From Xenoacremonium recifei (lineage: Eukaryota; Ascomycota; Sordariomycetes; Hypocreales; Nectriaceae), in assembly GCA_012184525.1 (NCBI GenBank), contig WOFQ01000048.1, forward strand, positions 227,253-291,252: a stretch of 64,000 bases of DNA, in the 5' to 3' direction. A model generated the notes under the pieces. The model did no database searches. It had not been told where the DNA came from and worked only from the letters and a program-made list of their open reading frames with translations. This document shows, in pieces, positions 47,600 to 57,999 of this stretch; the first letter of the stretch is position 1; every line of letters begins with the position of its first letter. The translations under genes and the position numbers were made by a program.

Positions 47600-48229
47600 T
47601 CCCCTATAGGCCGGCTTGCGCTTCTCCTTCGTTGCTGTCACCATGCTGGTTATCGTTACCGTAGTCAGTAAAGTCCTCCCGATGCGCTTCGAGATACTCT
47701 TTCGCATAACTGAGGACCCTGGCATTATATGCCTTCATGCGATGGGTCACTTGACCCTCATTCACACCCTCCATCCATTCCTGGTAGTAGACCAGTTGGT
47801 CGTAAAGCACTCGAGGCAAGGCAGCAAGGCAATGCAGGCCGTGCGCTTTGCTGTGCAGGAGAAAGTAGATCGACTTTTGATGATGAAGCCGTCAGATACT
47901 GCATTAGGTTTGAAACCCAAGGTCAGTTCGTTTGGGCTTCTGCCAAGTGTCTGGCTGAATCCGTTATTCATGGCAAATTGCATCGCCAGTACGACGTCAA
48001 TCCAGGGTGTGTCCGAAGTCAAACCGTGAAACCTGGTGGCAATTTCGACCTGTTGGTTCTTCCGCTCGCTCTGGCCGTCAGTCTGCGGATGGTATACTGT
48101 GCTGAAGGCCAATTTTGTACCGAGTAATGTGTAGATAGCTTTCCAGATATCTGAAACGAACTTCGGATCTCTGTCGCTTATTATCCTTTTGGGTATACCC
48201 CAGTCATATAGCAAGAATGACCGGAGCAA
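47600..48229 (-). pseudogene. Ty3/gypsy-type retrotransposon integrase relic
   Basis: The minus-strand frame from 48229 reads GIPKRIISDRDPKFVSDIWK then STVYHPQTDGQSERKNQQVE. These are the second aspartate block (SDRD) and the YHPQTDGQ[ST]E[RV] block with the catalytic Glu of Ty3-type retroelement integrases. Only about 150 residues of the core remain. The frame then shifts near 47800, where a second frame continues to about 47604. Protease, reverse transcriptase and RNase H are not visible, so this is a truncated dead copy. It abuts the 48204 frame, marking an insertion junction. Confidence 0.85.
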
Positions 48230-48512
48230 GACAGTCGCTCACTGCCTCGATGATGCCTGTTCTTTTAACCGTATCAATGACAGCATGGATGTTCTTATTG
48301 AGGTCCGACGTGTCAGCTAGTTTGACGAACTTCTCCGGAGCCCTCAAAGATTGTGGTAGAAGTTCACCAACCACGAGGGCGACATCGTAACTATTTCGAT
48401 TAGAAACTGACAGAAGCAATCGGTAGCCGAATACGTACTGACTAACACCAACCACTTCAAGCTCCTCTTCGGTCCACTCCTGGGTGTCGCGGGACTCGAC
48501 GTCGATAGTCAT
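48204..48512 (-). CDS. Short hypothetical frame cut by retroelement junction
   Basis: A 102-codon frame from ATG 48512 (MTIDVESRDTQEWTEEELEV) has mixed alpha/beta-like composition (YDVALVVGELLPQSL, IHAVIDTVKRTGIIEAV). It runs 26 bases into the integrase relic in another frame, so its last residues come from retroelement DNA. It may be the N-terminal part of a gene interrupted by the insertion. No family recognised. Confidence 0.3.
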   Translation of the reverse strand: MTIDVESRDTQEWTEEELEVVGVSQYVFGYRLLLSVSNRNSYDVALVVGELLPQSLRAPEKFVKLADTSDLNKNIHAVIDTVKRTGIIEAVSDCLAPVILAI

Positions 48513-48555
48513 TTGCCTTCAACTATACGTACCAAGGGAACTTGTTGCACATAAG

Positions 48556-50550
48556 TCATAAAATGACAACCATATCCTCTTCGCCATCGATATATCGCTC
48601 GATAGGTGCCTGGTTATATGGATCTTTGAAAAACGCGGAGTCTGTCGCTTCAAAGATACCCCATCGCGTATAGTAACCCCTAGGCCGATTCCTTTGTGTT
48701 ACTAACAACAAGCCTTTACAATCGTAAGTATCCCCCCCCATTGCTCGAGTAGTGTCAACGTATGATCCGACAGGCAAGCATAAAAGCTCAACCTGCGTAT
48801 CTGTGAACCTCACTCGCCCGTCTGGCGTGCAATCTGCAACTAGCGTATTGCCGTTTGAACCGCGTTTCTTTAAAGAGTAACGGGGTCCTTCATCAAACAC
48901 AACACTAAGATCCAGGAAAAGCTTTCCCTGGAGTTGAAGGTAACCACCAGATACTCCACCAAATTGACTTCTTTGCGACACTGTTTGTATCTTAACGTCG
49001 ATGACTGTAACTTGGTTCGACTCGATCCAGCCGGGGAGATACTTCACAGGGCATTCCACGGAAGCCCATGACCATGAAGGGGCTCGGTAGTTCAGAGGTC
49101 GCTTCCTGGCGGAGTTATCGGCATCGACTTCCCAGAGGAGATCCTTAAGCAAAGTAGACTTCCATAGCCCAGCATAGTAGTCTGTGCCCATTTGCGCAGC
49201 AAAGAGATTAGCGAGCCCACTAATTGCAACTAGTTTATCCTGTTCGAAAGTTATATCCTTTCTCGAATAAAGCATGACTAGATTATGCCATGCAAGACTT
49301 AGGCGCGGTATGTGATCATCACCTAATCGGCTATCTGCATGGTGGCTAAGAGCGTGAGTCTTTAGCTTATCTTGTAGGCGAGGCTGCTCAAAGTCCCTAT
49401 GCCACTTCTCGAATAGCTCGATAGGATACTCTGAGGGGAACTCCTCGGAGGCGCGCTTGCATCTGCACTCCCAAAAGACCTGCGCCTTGGCAAAGGCAAG
49501 TGTTCGTGGTGATAATATGCGTTCCTGCATCACCCAAGCGCGCGTGTTGAGTTTGGCGGATTCGAAATCGGCAGGCCAAATGCCCTGATCCCACAGCTGA
49601 TAGTATGACGTGAAGGCATCGTTCTGACTCTCTACTGATATGAAGCAGGAGCCCAAGTAAGACGGGGGTCTATTTTGGAATAAACCACCCGTACAGTCGC
49701 TCGACGAAGCGGCTGCAAGATTCAGCAGGCACCCGCCATATACATTGGTCATAAGAGATGATTCGGAATCCCAGTCTTCCCTCGAATCTTGGATAATGCA
49801 TACGGAGTCTATCCAAAGATATCGGATTCCAAACTTTCGCGTAGCATAGACAGCATCCTGAAAAGTCTTCGGTAAGTCAACTGTAGATATGCCGTCCATA
49901 AGTGCATGTAGATTGCTCTGTAACAGCTTAAAAGGCTGCACAACACCCCAACAGTGACTCAATGCAGCATATTGTACTGAAGTTTACCAGCCTCTGGTTT
50001 GTCTGAGTTTGATTGTATTGGAAAACGGAGACCTTGATCCAACGTCGATCAGCCGACTCGGGACCCAGTTCTTTGGAGTATTGACTCCGTTGCAGTTGTC
50101 GTGCTTCAGCATGCATTCGCGGAGCCACTCTTCTGCCCTCACGAAGCAGGTTTCCGAGCCTGTGCCATGATCGTCGCATGCTACACCTTCTGCTGTGGGA
50201 ATACTTGGTACGCGCCACAAGCGGAACTCGATCCGTTGTTGCGAGATAGAGACCTGTAAGAATGGTCTGTCGATATCCTCGTCCCATTGCAGGTTTGTGT
50301 TCCAGTTAGGTCTTATGAGCAATCGAAATGTGACTTGTTGAGCATTTGTCTGCGCGAAAGATAATAGATCTGACTGGAGGGATCCGAATTTACGTATTAT
50401 AGCTTCGCAGAGGCGGCAACCCGCAGCAGCGGCCTCTAGAACCTTGGAAGCGGATCGTTCGCAATCCGGGCTGTCCCTAAACCGTCGCCATTTCTCGTCG
50501 TGATTGCTCTGCAAGAAGGCCCTGCAACTCCCACAAAGCGCGACTTTCAT
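48556..50550 (-). pseudogene. HET-domain gene with single in-frame TAA
   Basis: One reading frame runs from ATG 50550 to a stop at 48556 (665 codons) with a single TAA at 49984-49986 (codon 189). The N-terminal part has a Cys-rich start (MKVALCGSCRAFL, GCRLCEAI), as in many HET proteins. Immediately after the stop the frame continues as YAALSHCWG, the first HET block, then RYLWIDSVCIIQDSREDW, GGCLLNLAAASSSDC, AWVMQERILSPRTLAF and YRAPSWSWASV. No intron of plausible length removes the TAA without losing SHCWG. Either the gene is a pseudogene or two products are made. Apart from the TAA the frame is intact, so inactivation looks recent. Confidence 0.8.
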
Positions 50551-50668
50551 GATGGTTGCTCAGGTATATTCGTGTACGTACCAGGCCGAAAAGAGTACCC
50601 AAACTTCGAGTCGCGAAACCTGTCCTAGTAAAACACCATATAAACTATTTTGAAGTCATCGCGCTGGG
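50551..50668. other. Upstream flank of HET pseudogene
   Basis: Short flank between the HET start codon and the LTR-like block. Nothing else seen. Confidence 0.4.
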
Positions 50669-50870
50669 TGTTACGACCCAGGCAGCGACCCTGTGGGGGC
50701 GGCACGTGACCCACGATCGGGCTGACCTCGGATAAGGAGGGGCTCACCAGTGAGCACAGCTAACAGGAAGATGATCCCAAGTAACACGTTAAATATATAA
50801 GACCAGCTCTACGCATCTCAGAATAGTCTACTTAGCTACCATACAGTTAGAACCTCAGATCGTTACGGCA
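50669..50870 (+). repeat. LTR-like fragment (solo LTR candidate)
   Basis: The block starts TGTTACGACCC, has a TATA-like TTAAATATATAAGACC at 50790-50805 and ends with AGATCGTTACGGCA. The 5' TGTTACG with 3' CGTTACGGCA layout is typical of fungal Ty3-type LTRs. A related fragment follows at 51015-51206. No matching target duplication is visible at the ends, so the limits are approximate. Confidence 0.5.
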
Positions 50871-51014
50871 CCAGTCACGCATAGTGCGAATATATATAAC
50901 TAGGGAAGCACTCACGGGCAGGAATATAAGCATCAAGAACAATCACTACAGGTAAAGTAATTATAGAACATAATCACTACAGTAATAGTGATTATAAGAA
51001 AATAATGTAAGTAT

Positions 51015-51206
51015 ATAGACGAGCTCTGCGCAGCTCAGAAGAAGTCTACCTAGCTACTTAGCTATTAATAACACTTGGTTACTATAATCTACTTGTGTAT
51101 TACTATATATAACACCTAAGAACCTGCGCTCAGTATAACGTGCCTATCCTACTTGCTAACAAGGAACCTTACGACTTGTCGTACCTACCATGTAGTTGGA
51201 AGACGA
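51015..51206 (+). repeat. Second, diverged LTR-like fragment
   Basis: GAGCTCTGCGCAGCTCAGAA then GTCTACCTAGCTAC parallels CAGCTCTACGCATCTCAGAA then GTCTACTTAGCTAC of the first fragment. It ends AGACGAGATCGTTACA, like the first block's end. The middle is different and A/T-rich. These are probably remnants of one element or nested insertions. Confidence 0.4.
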
Positions 51207-51701
51207 GATCGTTACAAATAGGCCAGCATAACGAGAGGGATAATTCCTGTGATAGAGACTAAGTTTTTAGGAGCAAGGAACAGACTACTTGTATTTATAG
51301 TTATATACTGCATGGCTGCTAATAGGGCAGCTAGGACAGACTATGAAAAAAAAAAAATAGAATATACTGGGATATAGAATGTACTGGTATTTACTGATGG
51401 GAAGGTGCGGCTAAGGGACTACAGACTGGAAGTAGCTGACGACAATCTTCAGTCATTTACGCACTGTAAATAAATGTGGTAATTAGGACAAGAGTAAAGA
51501 GAAGTTAATGAATGGACTAAAAGGGACTTGGCAGAGAAAACTTCTTAATTTAATACTTAGAAGTAGCTTAGTGTTCTGAGTTCTACCCATTTCACAATTC
51601 AGACGATACACATCAAATTGCCGACGGCAACAAAAGCCCATGTAATCGATTATGACAAAAAAAGTACTGGTTCTTCTCCTATCATCTTCAATGGTCCTTC
51701 T
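51207..51701. other. A/T-rich spacer
   Basis: A/T-rich DNA with a 12-base A run near 51344, between LTR-like DNA and the transporter stop codon. No gene. Confidence 0.45.
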
Positions 51702-53516
51702 CTAATAGACATATTCAAAGTTGATGTTTTCTTTGTCCGTCAAGTCCACGAAAGCCGTTTCGTTCAAATTATCCGCGGAGTGATTGTCAACCCCGAGTGC
51801 GTCGCGTTGCCGCTGCTTCTTTGCATTCTCCCATTTGAATGCGTAACGGAAAACAAAGAATAGGGCAAATTCGATGCAATTGGCAACAAGGAGTGATCCA
51901 ACACCAAGATGATACGACGGGGCTTGGTCCGCGATATAGAAAAAGGGGCTCACAATGTTACCTACGCACGCCCCGAACCAGATCATCCCGCTCACAATCA
52001 TCTTCTTTGATTGCCCCCCCGTGTTTGAGGTTATGAGAGACAAACAGATCACGAAAGATGCTTGATACGACCCTGTCAGATAACTATCGGGCTGTTAGAA
52101 ATGGCTTCACGGTATCGATATTCACGAGAAACTTACAAGCAGATCAGACGGCCAACATAAGCATCTTTTGGTGCCAGCAGAAACCCCAGAGCTCCAGCAA
52201 TGGTTGGGAGCATGAAGAGAGCGCAGACGAAAGTACGACTGTTCGGTGGCATGTACTTGTTCGCCAAAGCGCCTAGGGAGATCCAGATGACAACTAGGGC
52301 TCCCTGAGGAATGCCAAGTAGAGCTGTGTCCAGGGTATCGAATCCAAGTCCCTCAATCACGAGAGTAGAGAAGTTCGAGATGCCACCGTTGGGGATGTTG
52401 GCTACAAAGCCAAGGAAGAAGAAAAGCCATGTCTTGTAATCAAGGTAGGCCTCTTTGATCTGCTTCCAGTTGATCTTTCGATGCTCAATACCAGTTTGGT
52501 TTCGTCGCATGCGGGCAATCATCAACAATTTCTCGTCATGTGTAAAGCCCCAGATATTGGTTGGTGAGTTCGGAAGCACAAGGGCAATGACAATAGCCCA
52601 AGCAGAGCAAAAGGCACCCACCACTATAAACTCGTAACGCCAGGACGGGAGTGCACCTTTGATGTGACCGATCGCATAGCCTATCATCGGTATCAAGTCA
52701 GTCTTTGCTCCAGTATTGTCTCAAAAGCTTTTAGGGGTTTACTGACCTATCAAGCCACCACCAGCAACACCCACGCCGTTGAATGCATAGTATGCTGAGA
52801 TGCGAGATGGTTGCTCCGCACGCGTAAAGTACATGGAGACGATGAGCATGAACGCCGGATCGGCGATAGCCTCAAAAGCTCCCGATAAGATACGCAAAGC
52901 AAGAAGTCCTCCAAAGTTCTTTGCAACGGCTTGAACCATAAGCAGAGCCCCCCACATGAAGATATTGCCGGCCAGATAGTAACTGGGGGGACTTCGCTGC
53001 ATGATCAAATTTGATGGAATGGCCCAGAAAAGCCATCCGAAGTAGAAGATACTCGAAAGCCATGAGTATTGCTGTCCATGGAGATTCAGGTCATCCTTTA
53101 GTCCGAAGATGGCAGCGTACGAACTAGAAGTGACAAGGCCAAGACGTCAGCTGCATGTGGTTCGGAATACGTAGCAGGCTCAAGGATTGCATGAATTGAG
53201 CGGCAAGCGAAACATACAGTGTGGTCTTGTCAACATAGTAGAAGAAGTAGCAAACACCCAAGAGTGGAATAATGCGCCATTCCAACTTTCTGCGCAGTTT
53301 CCTTTCTTCGTTCGCATCAATGGATTCGTCGTTGGGGTAGCGTGCTAGTGCTTGCGCGTATAGCGTTCTCGATTCTGCCGCAGATTCTCCCGCGACAGAA
53401 ACGGCAAGCTTGTCCGGATCATCTTCGAATTCGTGGAGGCTCACCGCATCCTTGTTCTGATGGACGACCGGCTTGGCATGGTCGAAGGCGGGCGCCGGGT
53501 CTGTTTCGGCCGTCAT
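51702..53516 (-). CDS. MFS transporter, Dal5-like anion:cation symporter family
   Basis: Exons 53516-53218, 53123-52747, 52680-52137 and 52083-51702 give 533 residues. The cytosolic N-terminus ends with RRKLEWRIIPLLGVCYFFYY then VDKTTLSYAAIFGLKDDL, the signature start of the allantoate-permease (Dal5) group. Then follow WAIPSNLIMQR, LRILSGAFEAIADPAFMLI, SRISAYYAFNGVGVAGGGLIG and, across the last intron, RLICFYLTGSYQASFVI. About 12 membrane segments are visible. This group imports small organic anions (allantoate, nicotinate-type vitamins, dipeptides), but the substrate cannot be told from sequence. The frame is intact although flanked by mobile-element debris. Confidence 0.88.
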
Positions 53517-54430
53517 GATAAGTTCAAGTATGAGACACTGGCGGACTCGTGATTTGATTGGCAACGAATTGGTGCAGGCCTCGACGATTTTAACCGCCCA
53601 GGTGGTTCAGGAAAGTCCCCAGGGTGTTCGCGACTCGCAGATATTTATCAGTGGCGAAGGATTCTGGTATACTGACGTCCGGGAAGACTTACTCGAGCAT
53701 CCCAAATCTGCCCCCACAAACCGCATTCGGGAACCTTGATGTCGATCACCACGTCTCATTGGTGCATTTGAAGGAGAATTATTCTCCCATCAATGAGAGC
53801 TAAGTACTAGGCTTCCCCAGATGTGGGAACTTGGGGGAAGTTGGGGGTCAAGTGCGGGTTACCGAACCGGACTTCTCCCCATCTGGGGAAACAGGATCAG
53901 ACACAAAGCGTTCATGGGCTCATCTATGGGCTCATTATTTGAGGGCACTGGCCCATATGTGAGCAAATTGCAAATCCTTTCGCTCGCTGGCTGGACGCAA
54001 TCTCTAAGACGGTAGTGAAGCCATACTTCCCCGATGTGTTTCGAAGTTGTCTGCAACTCGGAACGAGTGCCGATAATTGAAAGCCGGATTGATGACACCC
54101 AAGGGTACACTAGGGTGCGGGTTCAGCGTCAGTATTCCAGAGTCTAAAATTTCTAAAGCCAGGGCCAGTTTTGGACCAATGTGGCTGTGCTCACAATGGC
54201 CTGTGGATGTTTACACGGTCTAAGCACGGTGATCGCTAACAGCAACCAAAAGGAAAGGAAAAAAAAAAAAGTCTCAGCGGCGACTGCCTAATCTCTTCCT
54301 AATCTTTCTACTCGACATCACCAGCTCGTATATATGTATCATGAGATGAAACAAGCGTTATGTATCCTATTTTCAAGTCCTATACAACCAGCCCCTTTAT
54401 AAACCCTCAAGCATAATAGAACCATTCAGA
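53517..54430. other. Intergenic with short inverted repeat
   Basis: Promoter side of the transporter and 3' flank of the first NLR gene. It contains the 11-bp perfect inverted repeat TTCCCCAGATG (53813-53823) / CATCTGGGGAA (53880-53890), possibly the ends of a tiny decayed DNA element. No gene. Confidence 0.45.
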
Positions 54431-56591
54431 TCAATCAGGCCCTTTACTCTTGTGGGATCCCCATCTCCCAAACTTCCTAGCCTTTATATATATAACCTCC
54501 CGTAATGACCGACTGCGCGGCTCCCGCGCTTCTGGATCACGGACCTGCGTGGTCGTCAAAGACTGCACGTGTTGCAACGACTCCCGTGTGGAGGCGAGAT
54601 ACATGATGCTTCGGGTGGTATGCGGATGGTTTTCTCCAAGAATATTCCGACGGAGCTCTAAGGCGGTTTTATGAAGTACTTCAGCCTCGTCATATCGGCC
54701 CTGCTGATGGTACGTCGCCGCGAGGTCTGCCATGCTGCTGATCGTGTCCGGATGCTTCTCCCCAAGCACCTCCCGTCGGAGATCTAATGTTTGATCCTTC
54801 AATCCTTCAGCCTCGTCGTATCGGCCCTGCGAATGGTACGTCGCCGCGAGGTCTGCCATGCTCCAGATCGTGTCTGGATGCTTCTCTCCAAGTATCTCCC
54901 GTCGAAGATTCAATGCTTGATCCTTCAATCCTTCAGCCTCGTCGTATCGGCCCTGCTCATGGTACGTCACCGCGAGGTCTGCCATGCTTCTGATCGTGTC
55001 CGGATGCTTCTCCCCAAGCACCTCTCGTCGAAGCCCCAATGCCCTCCTGTCTACCGGTTCCTTCTCCCTCCACCGACCTCGGTTATAGAGAAAGCCCGAT
55101 ACTCTCTCAAGTAATGTCGATGTTTCAACCTCTGTCCCGCTCACCTCTGCCCACTCTCCCACTCGTATAGCATGCGTCAGATACCGCTCGCATTGTGTCC
55201 ATGGCTTCTGTTCCGATGTTAGAAATAGCTCATCTACTATTTGTAAAGCCATACTAGAATAGTATGCTTCACCATTTCCGAGCCTATCTAAGGTTTTCTC
55301 CATCAGCCCTCTTATCCTCAACCCATACTGTATAGCTTCTTGCACAAGCTTGTGCATCTCATAGCTAGGCCCACCGTTCTCTTTCCGACGCAAGCTGAGA
55401 AAAGAAAACTCCTTCAGCCGGGTGACTGCTCCTCGAACCTCAATATCGGTAGCCTGTCTGGTTAAGTCCTCATCGACAACGCTATATCGACTAGCCGCCG
55501 CCATCAAGTCATATGGTATGTCTTGACTGTCCACATACGCAATCACATGGAGGATCCGGTACGACATCTTACTCTCCGCTCGAATCCGCTCTATTGAGAT
55601 CCTCCACGTCTCAAGCATACTGTTCGACACCTCCGGCCGTCGATGTCGGTCAGAATCGCTCATCTTCAGTACTTCCCACCGAGTCTTGCCTTGTCTAAGG
55701 AGAGCCAGGTATTCCTCGATTGTCATCGACATACGCCGTATATACGCGCCAGCTTGCGAGATTGCTAACGGAAGGCGTTGCAGTTCTTCCAAAAGGGCAT
55801 CTACTCCTGCCTCCGCAGGAGTCGACGGCTCGTCTCTGACTCTTGCGAGAAGCATTGTCGCCTCGTCCATGGCCATAGACCGCACTTCGATTCCTCGACG
55901 CGCACCAATAAGCGTGCCGGCAATATGCGCATCTCGACTTGTCCAGAGAATTGTCCCTCGCGACGCACAAGGGATATATTTATATAGGATCTCGTTCATC
56001 CCATCTTGTGCTCGACCTACTCCAAATAGCTTCAGATCATCGGCATTATCGAGGATCATTAGCCATTTCGGTTGTGCTTCGATCCCACTGCATACTGCAT
56101 CAAGCAGATCCGACCCATCAAGCCGCTCGTTGACCCCAAGCTTCTTCCCGATCGTCTTATAATCGGCCATAAAAGTCGCTTCGTTATCTGCATGCACCCA
56201 GAAGACGCAGCATTCATCGTCGTCATCGCATCGTCGGTAGGCGTAGTCCAGTGCAATCTGTGTTTTGCTGGGTTTGTTAGCACCCCCATAAGCGAAGAGA
56301 CCATCCGGAAGTGGAGACTTACCCTGATCCTCCCAAGCCCCAAAGCGCAGCACTATGGAATCCTGGCGTTTGCGGCAGAAGCTTATCGAGCCGGTCGATG
56401 AGATCCCCGCGACGGACCATGTCCCCGTTGGGCGGATACGGAATGACGCGGACGACTTCGGCGCGGGCCGGTAGGTGGGGCGGGTGGTGGTGATGTTCGA
56501 TGTTGCCCTGGATGTTGCCCTGGTTGATGAAGGTGTTGCCGCGGAATTGGCTGTGACTGACATCGCGCTGGTGATGTTCTGACGCTGCCAT
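54431..56591 (-). CDS. NLR-type receptor: amyloid-like N-motif, NB-ARC, TPR
   Basis: Exons 56591-56323 and 56267-54431 give 701 residues. A 55-nt intron splits the P-loop, and its removal gives GLGGSGKTQIALDY (Walker A, residues 85-98). Residues 17-31 read RGNTFINQGNIQGNI, matching the C-terminus of the divergent phosphorylase-like protein. Walker B is WLMILDNADD (about 158-167), then GTILWTSRD, RLPLAISQAGAYI (GLPL-like) and YEMHKLVQEA (MHD-like). Four 42-residue TPRs of kinesin-light-chain type (LRREVLGEKHPDTI...QGRYDEAE) fill residues 499-666, ending in a basic tail. This is the STAND receptor layout: ligand sensing by TPR, NB-ARC oligomerisation, and an N-terminal motif templating an effector. 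An upstream ATG at 56645 is possible. Confidence 0.85.
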
Positions 56592-56777
56592 CGTGACAGT
56601 AACCCAGATGAGGCCTGCTGGACAACTTGGATCTTGCGGGTGCATCCTGAACCGCGGCTACGAATGGAAATGCTGACGCAACCCACCTCAGCCCCTCACG
56701 TGACCGTCAGGCAGCAACACATTATCCTTTAATGTCAGCTTCGGGGTTTCTCCCCTCTCACAATCACAACTCGTACC
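56592..56777. promoter_or_regulatory. 186-bp divergent promoter of receptor and effector
   Basis: Head-to-head start codons are separated by 186 bp, with a CACGTG box at 56697-56702 (TCACGTGA). The part next to the receptor (about 56592-56718) is nearly identical, in reverse complement, to 61648-61773 upstream of the second receptor, including the CACGTG box. The compact shared promoter implies co-expression of receptor and effector. Confidence 0.6.
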
Positions 56778-57999
56778 ATGGCTTCCCTGCAACCACCTAC
56801 CGACCGCAAAAGCTTCCGAGTTGCCATTATTTGCGCTCTGTCTCGTGAGGCTGATGCCGTCACCCTGCTGTTCGATCAGTTTTGGGACGAGAAGCGTGAT
56901 CCTTACGGCCGAACCGATGGCGACACGAATACCTACATCACCGGTCGCATCGGAGACCACAACATTGTGTTGGCTATTCTCCCAAATATGGGTACAAACA
57001 GCGCGGCGGCTGCAGCTGCTAGCTTACGATCGAGTTATACTAGTCTAAGTCTCGCTATCATCGTCGGCATATGTGGAGGAGTCCCTCTCATCGCCAACTC
57101 GGATGCATTTTTAGGCGACGTAGTAGTGAGCCAGTCTATCATCCAATATGACTATGGCCGGCAATATCCTGGACATTTTGCTGTGAAAAAAACCGTCGAA
57201 GACAGTCTTGGGAGAGCCAACAAGGACATCCGAAGTCTCCTTGCCGCCTTTAAAACAGAGCTCATGAGAGAACGGCTTCAGGCTGAGGCTTTGGAGCACC
57301 TGGAGCATTTGCAAGGAGCAGCGAGAAGAAAGCGACGTCGAGCCAATTACCGATATCCCGGAACGATCGAAGACAGACTATATACTTCGAACCATACCCA
57401 CAAACACTGGGCCTCGTGTGACTTATGTGCGAGTGATTCAGACTTCTTCTGTGACGCAGCTTCCAAGGCTTCTTGTGTCGAGGCTGGATGTGGTTCCACT
57501 AATCTAGTTGTGAGAGAGCATCCTATCGATCTCGTCACAGATGGAGTTTTTAGCCCAAATATCTACATTGGTCGAATTGGGTCAGGCAACACAGTTATGA
57601 AGAGCGGAGAGGACCGGGATCGAATCGCGATCGAACACAACCTCATTGCCTTTGAGATGGAAGGCGCAGGGGTCTGGGATGAAGTTCCATGCATTGTTGT
57701 GAAGGGCATCTGCGACTATGCGGATAGCCACAAGAACAAGGCCTGGCAAGACTTTGCGGCAGCCACTGCTGCATCTGTGGCTAAGGCCATTCTTGGGCGA
57801 TACACAGTCTCTGATGGAGACCGAGGTTCAACCCAGACGAGCGGTACGACCTACCGTCGCTTCCCCCGTTCTTCGGACTAATGTGCGTGCAGATCAACTC
57901 CAGTCAAATGGACGAAGTATGGCGGGCAATTCGTTTGGGGACAGCACTTCGATCAACCAAGGTGATGTGGGAGGAAACCTAACGTTTGGATCTTCGTAA
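56778..57999 (+). CDS. Nucleoside-phosphorylase-like protein with C-terminal sigma-type motif
   Basis: Exons 56778-57843 and 57893-57999 give 390 residues. The PNP/UDP-phosphorylase fold is clear: FRVAIICALSREADAVTLLF (residues 12-31), GTNSAAAAAASL, IIVGICGGVP, GDVVVSQSIIQYDYGRQYPG and, near the end, AFEMEGAGVWDEVPCIVVKG and CDYADSHKNKAWQDFAAATA. A helical, Cys-containing insertion occupies about 150-255. The 49-nt intron (GTACGA...GCAG, CTAAT branch site) replaces a random-looking tail with GNSFGDSTSINQGDVGGN followed by LTFGSS, residues 367-390. This matches the N-terminal motif of the divergent receptor. PNP domains are usually N-terminal parts of fungal NLRs. Here the domain is free-standing and linked by motif, so I infer an effector or NAD/nucleoside-acting partner. 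Confidence 0.82.

Noticed and set aside
49975..49985. 11-nt GTAAACTTCAG as an intron removing the HET gene TAA
   Set aside because: Far below the minimum length for a spliceosomal intron. Longer alternatives would delete the SHCWG block.
56268..56686. N-terminal extension of the first receptor frame (Ser/Thr/Arg-rich, from 56686)
   Set aside because: It is the wrong frame of exon 1 plus intron. Splicing gives the P-loop and a motif conserved in the paralogue, whereas this extension has neither.
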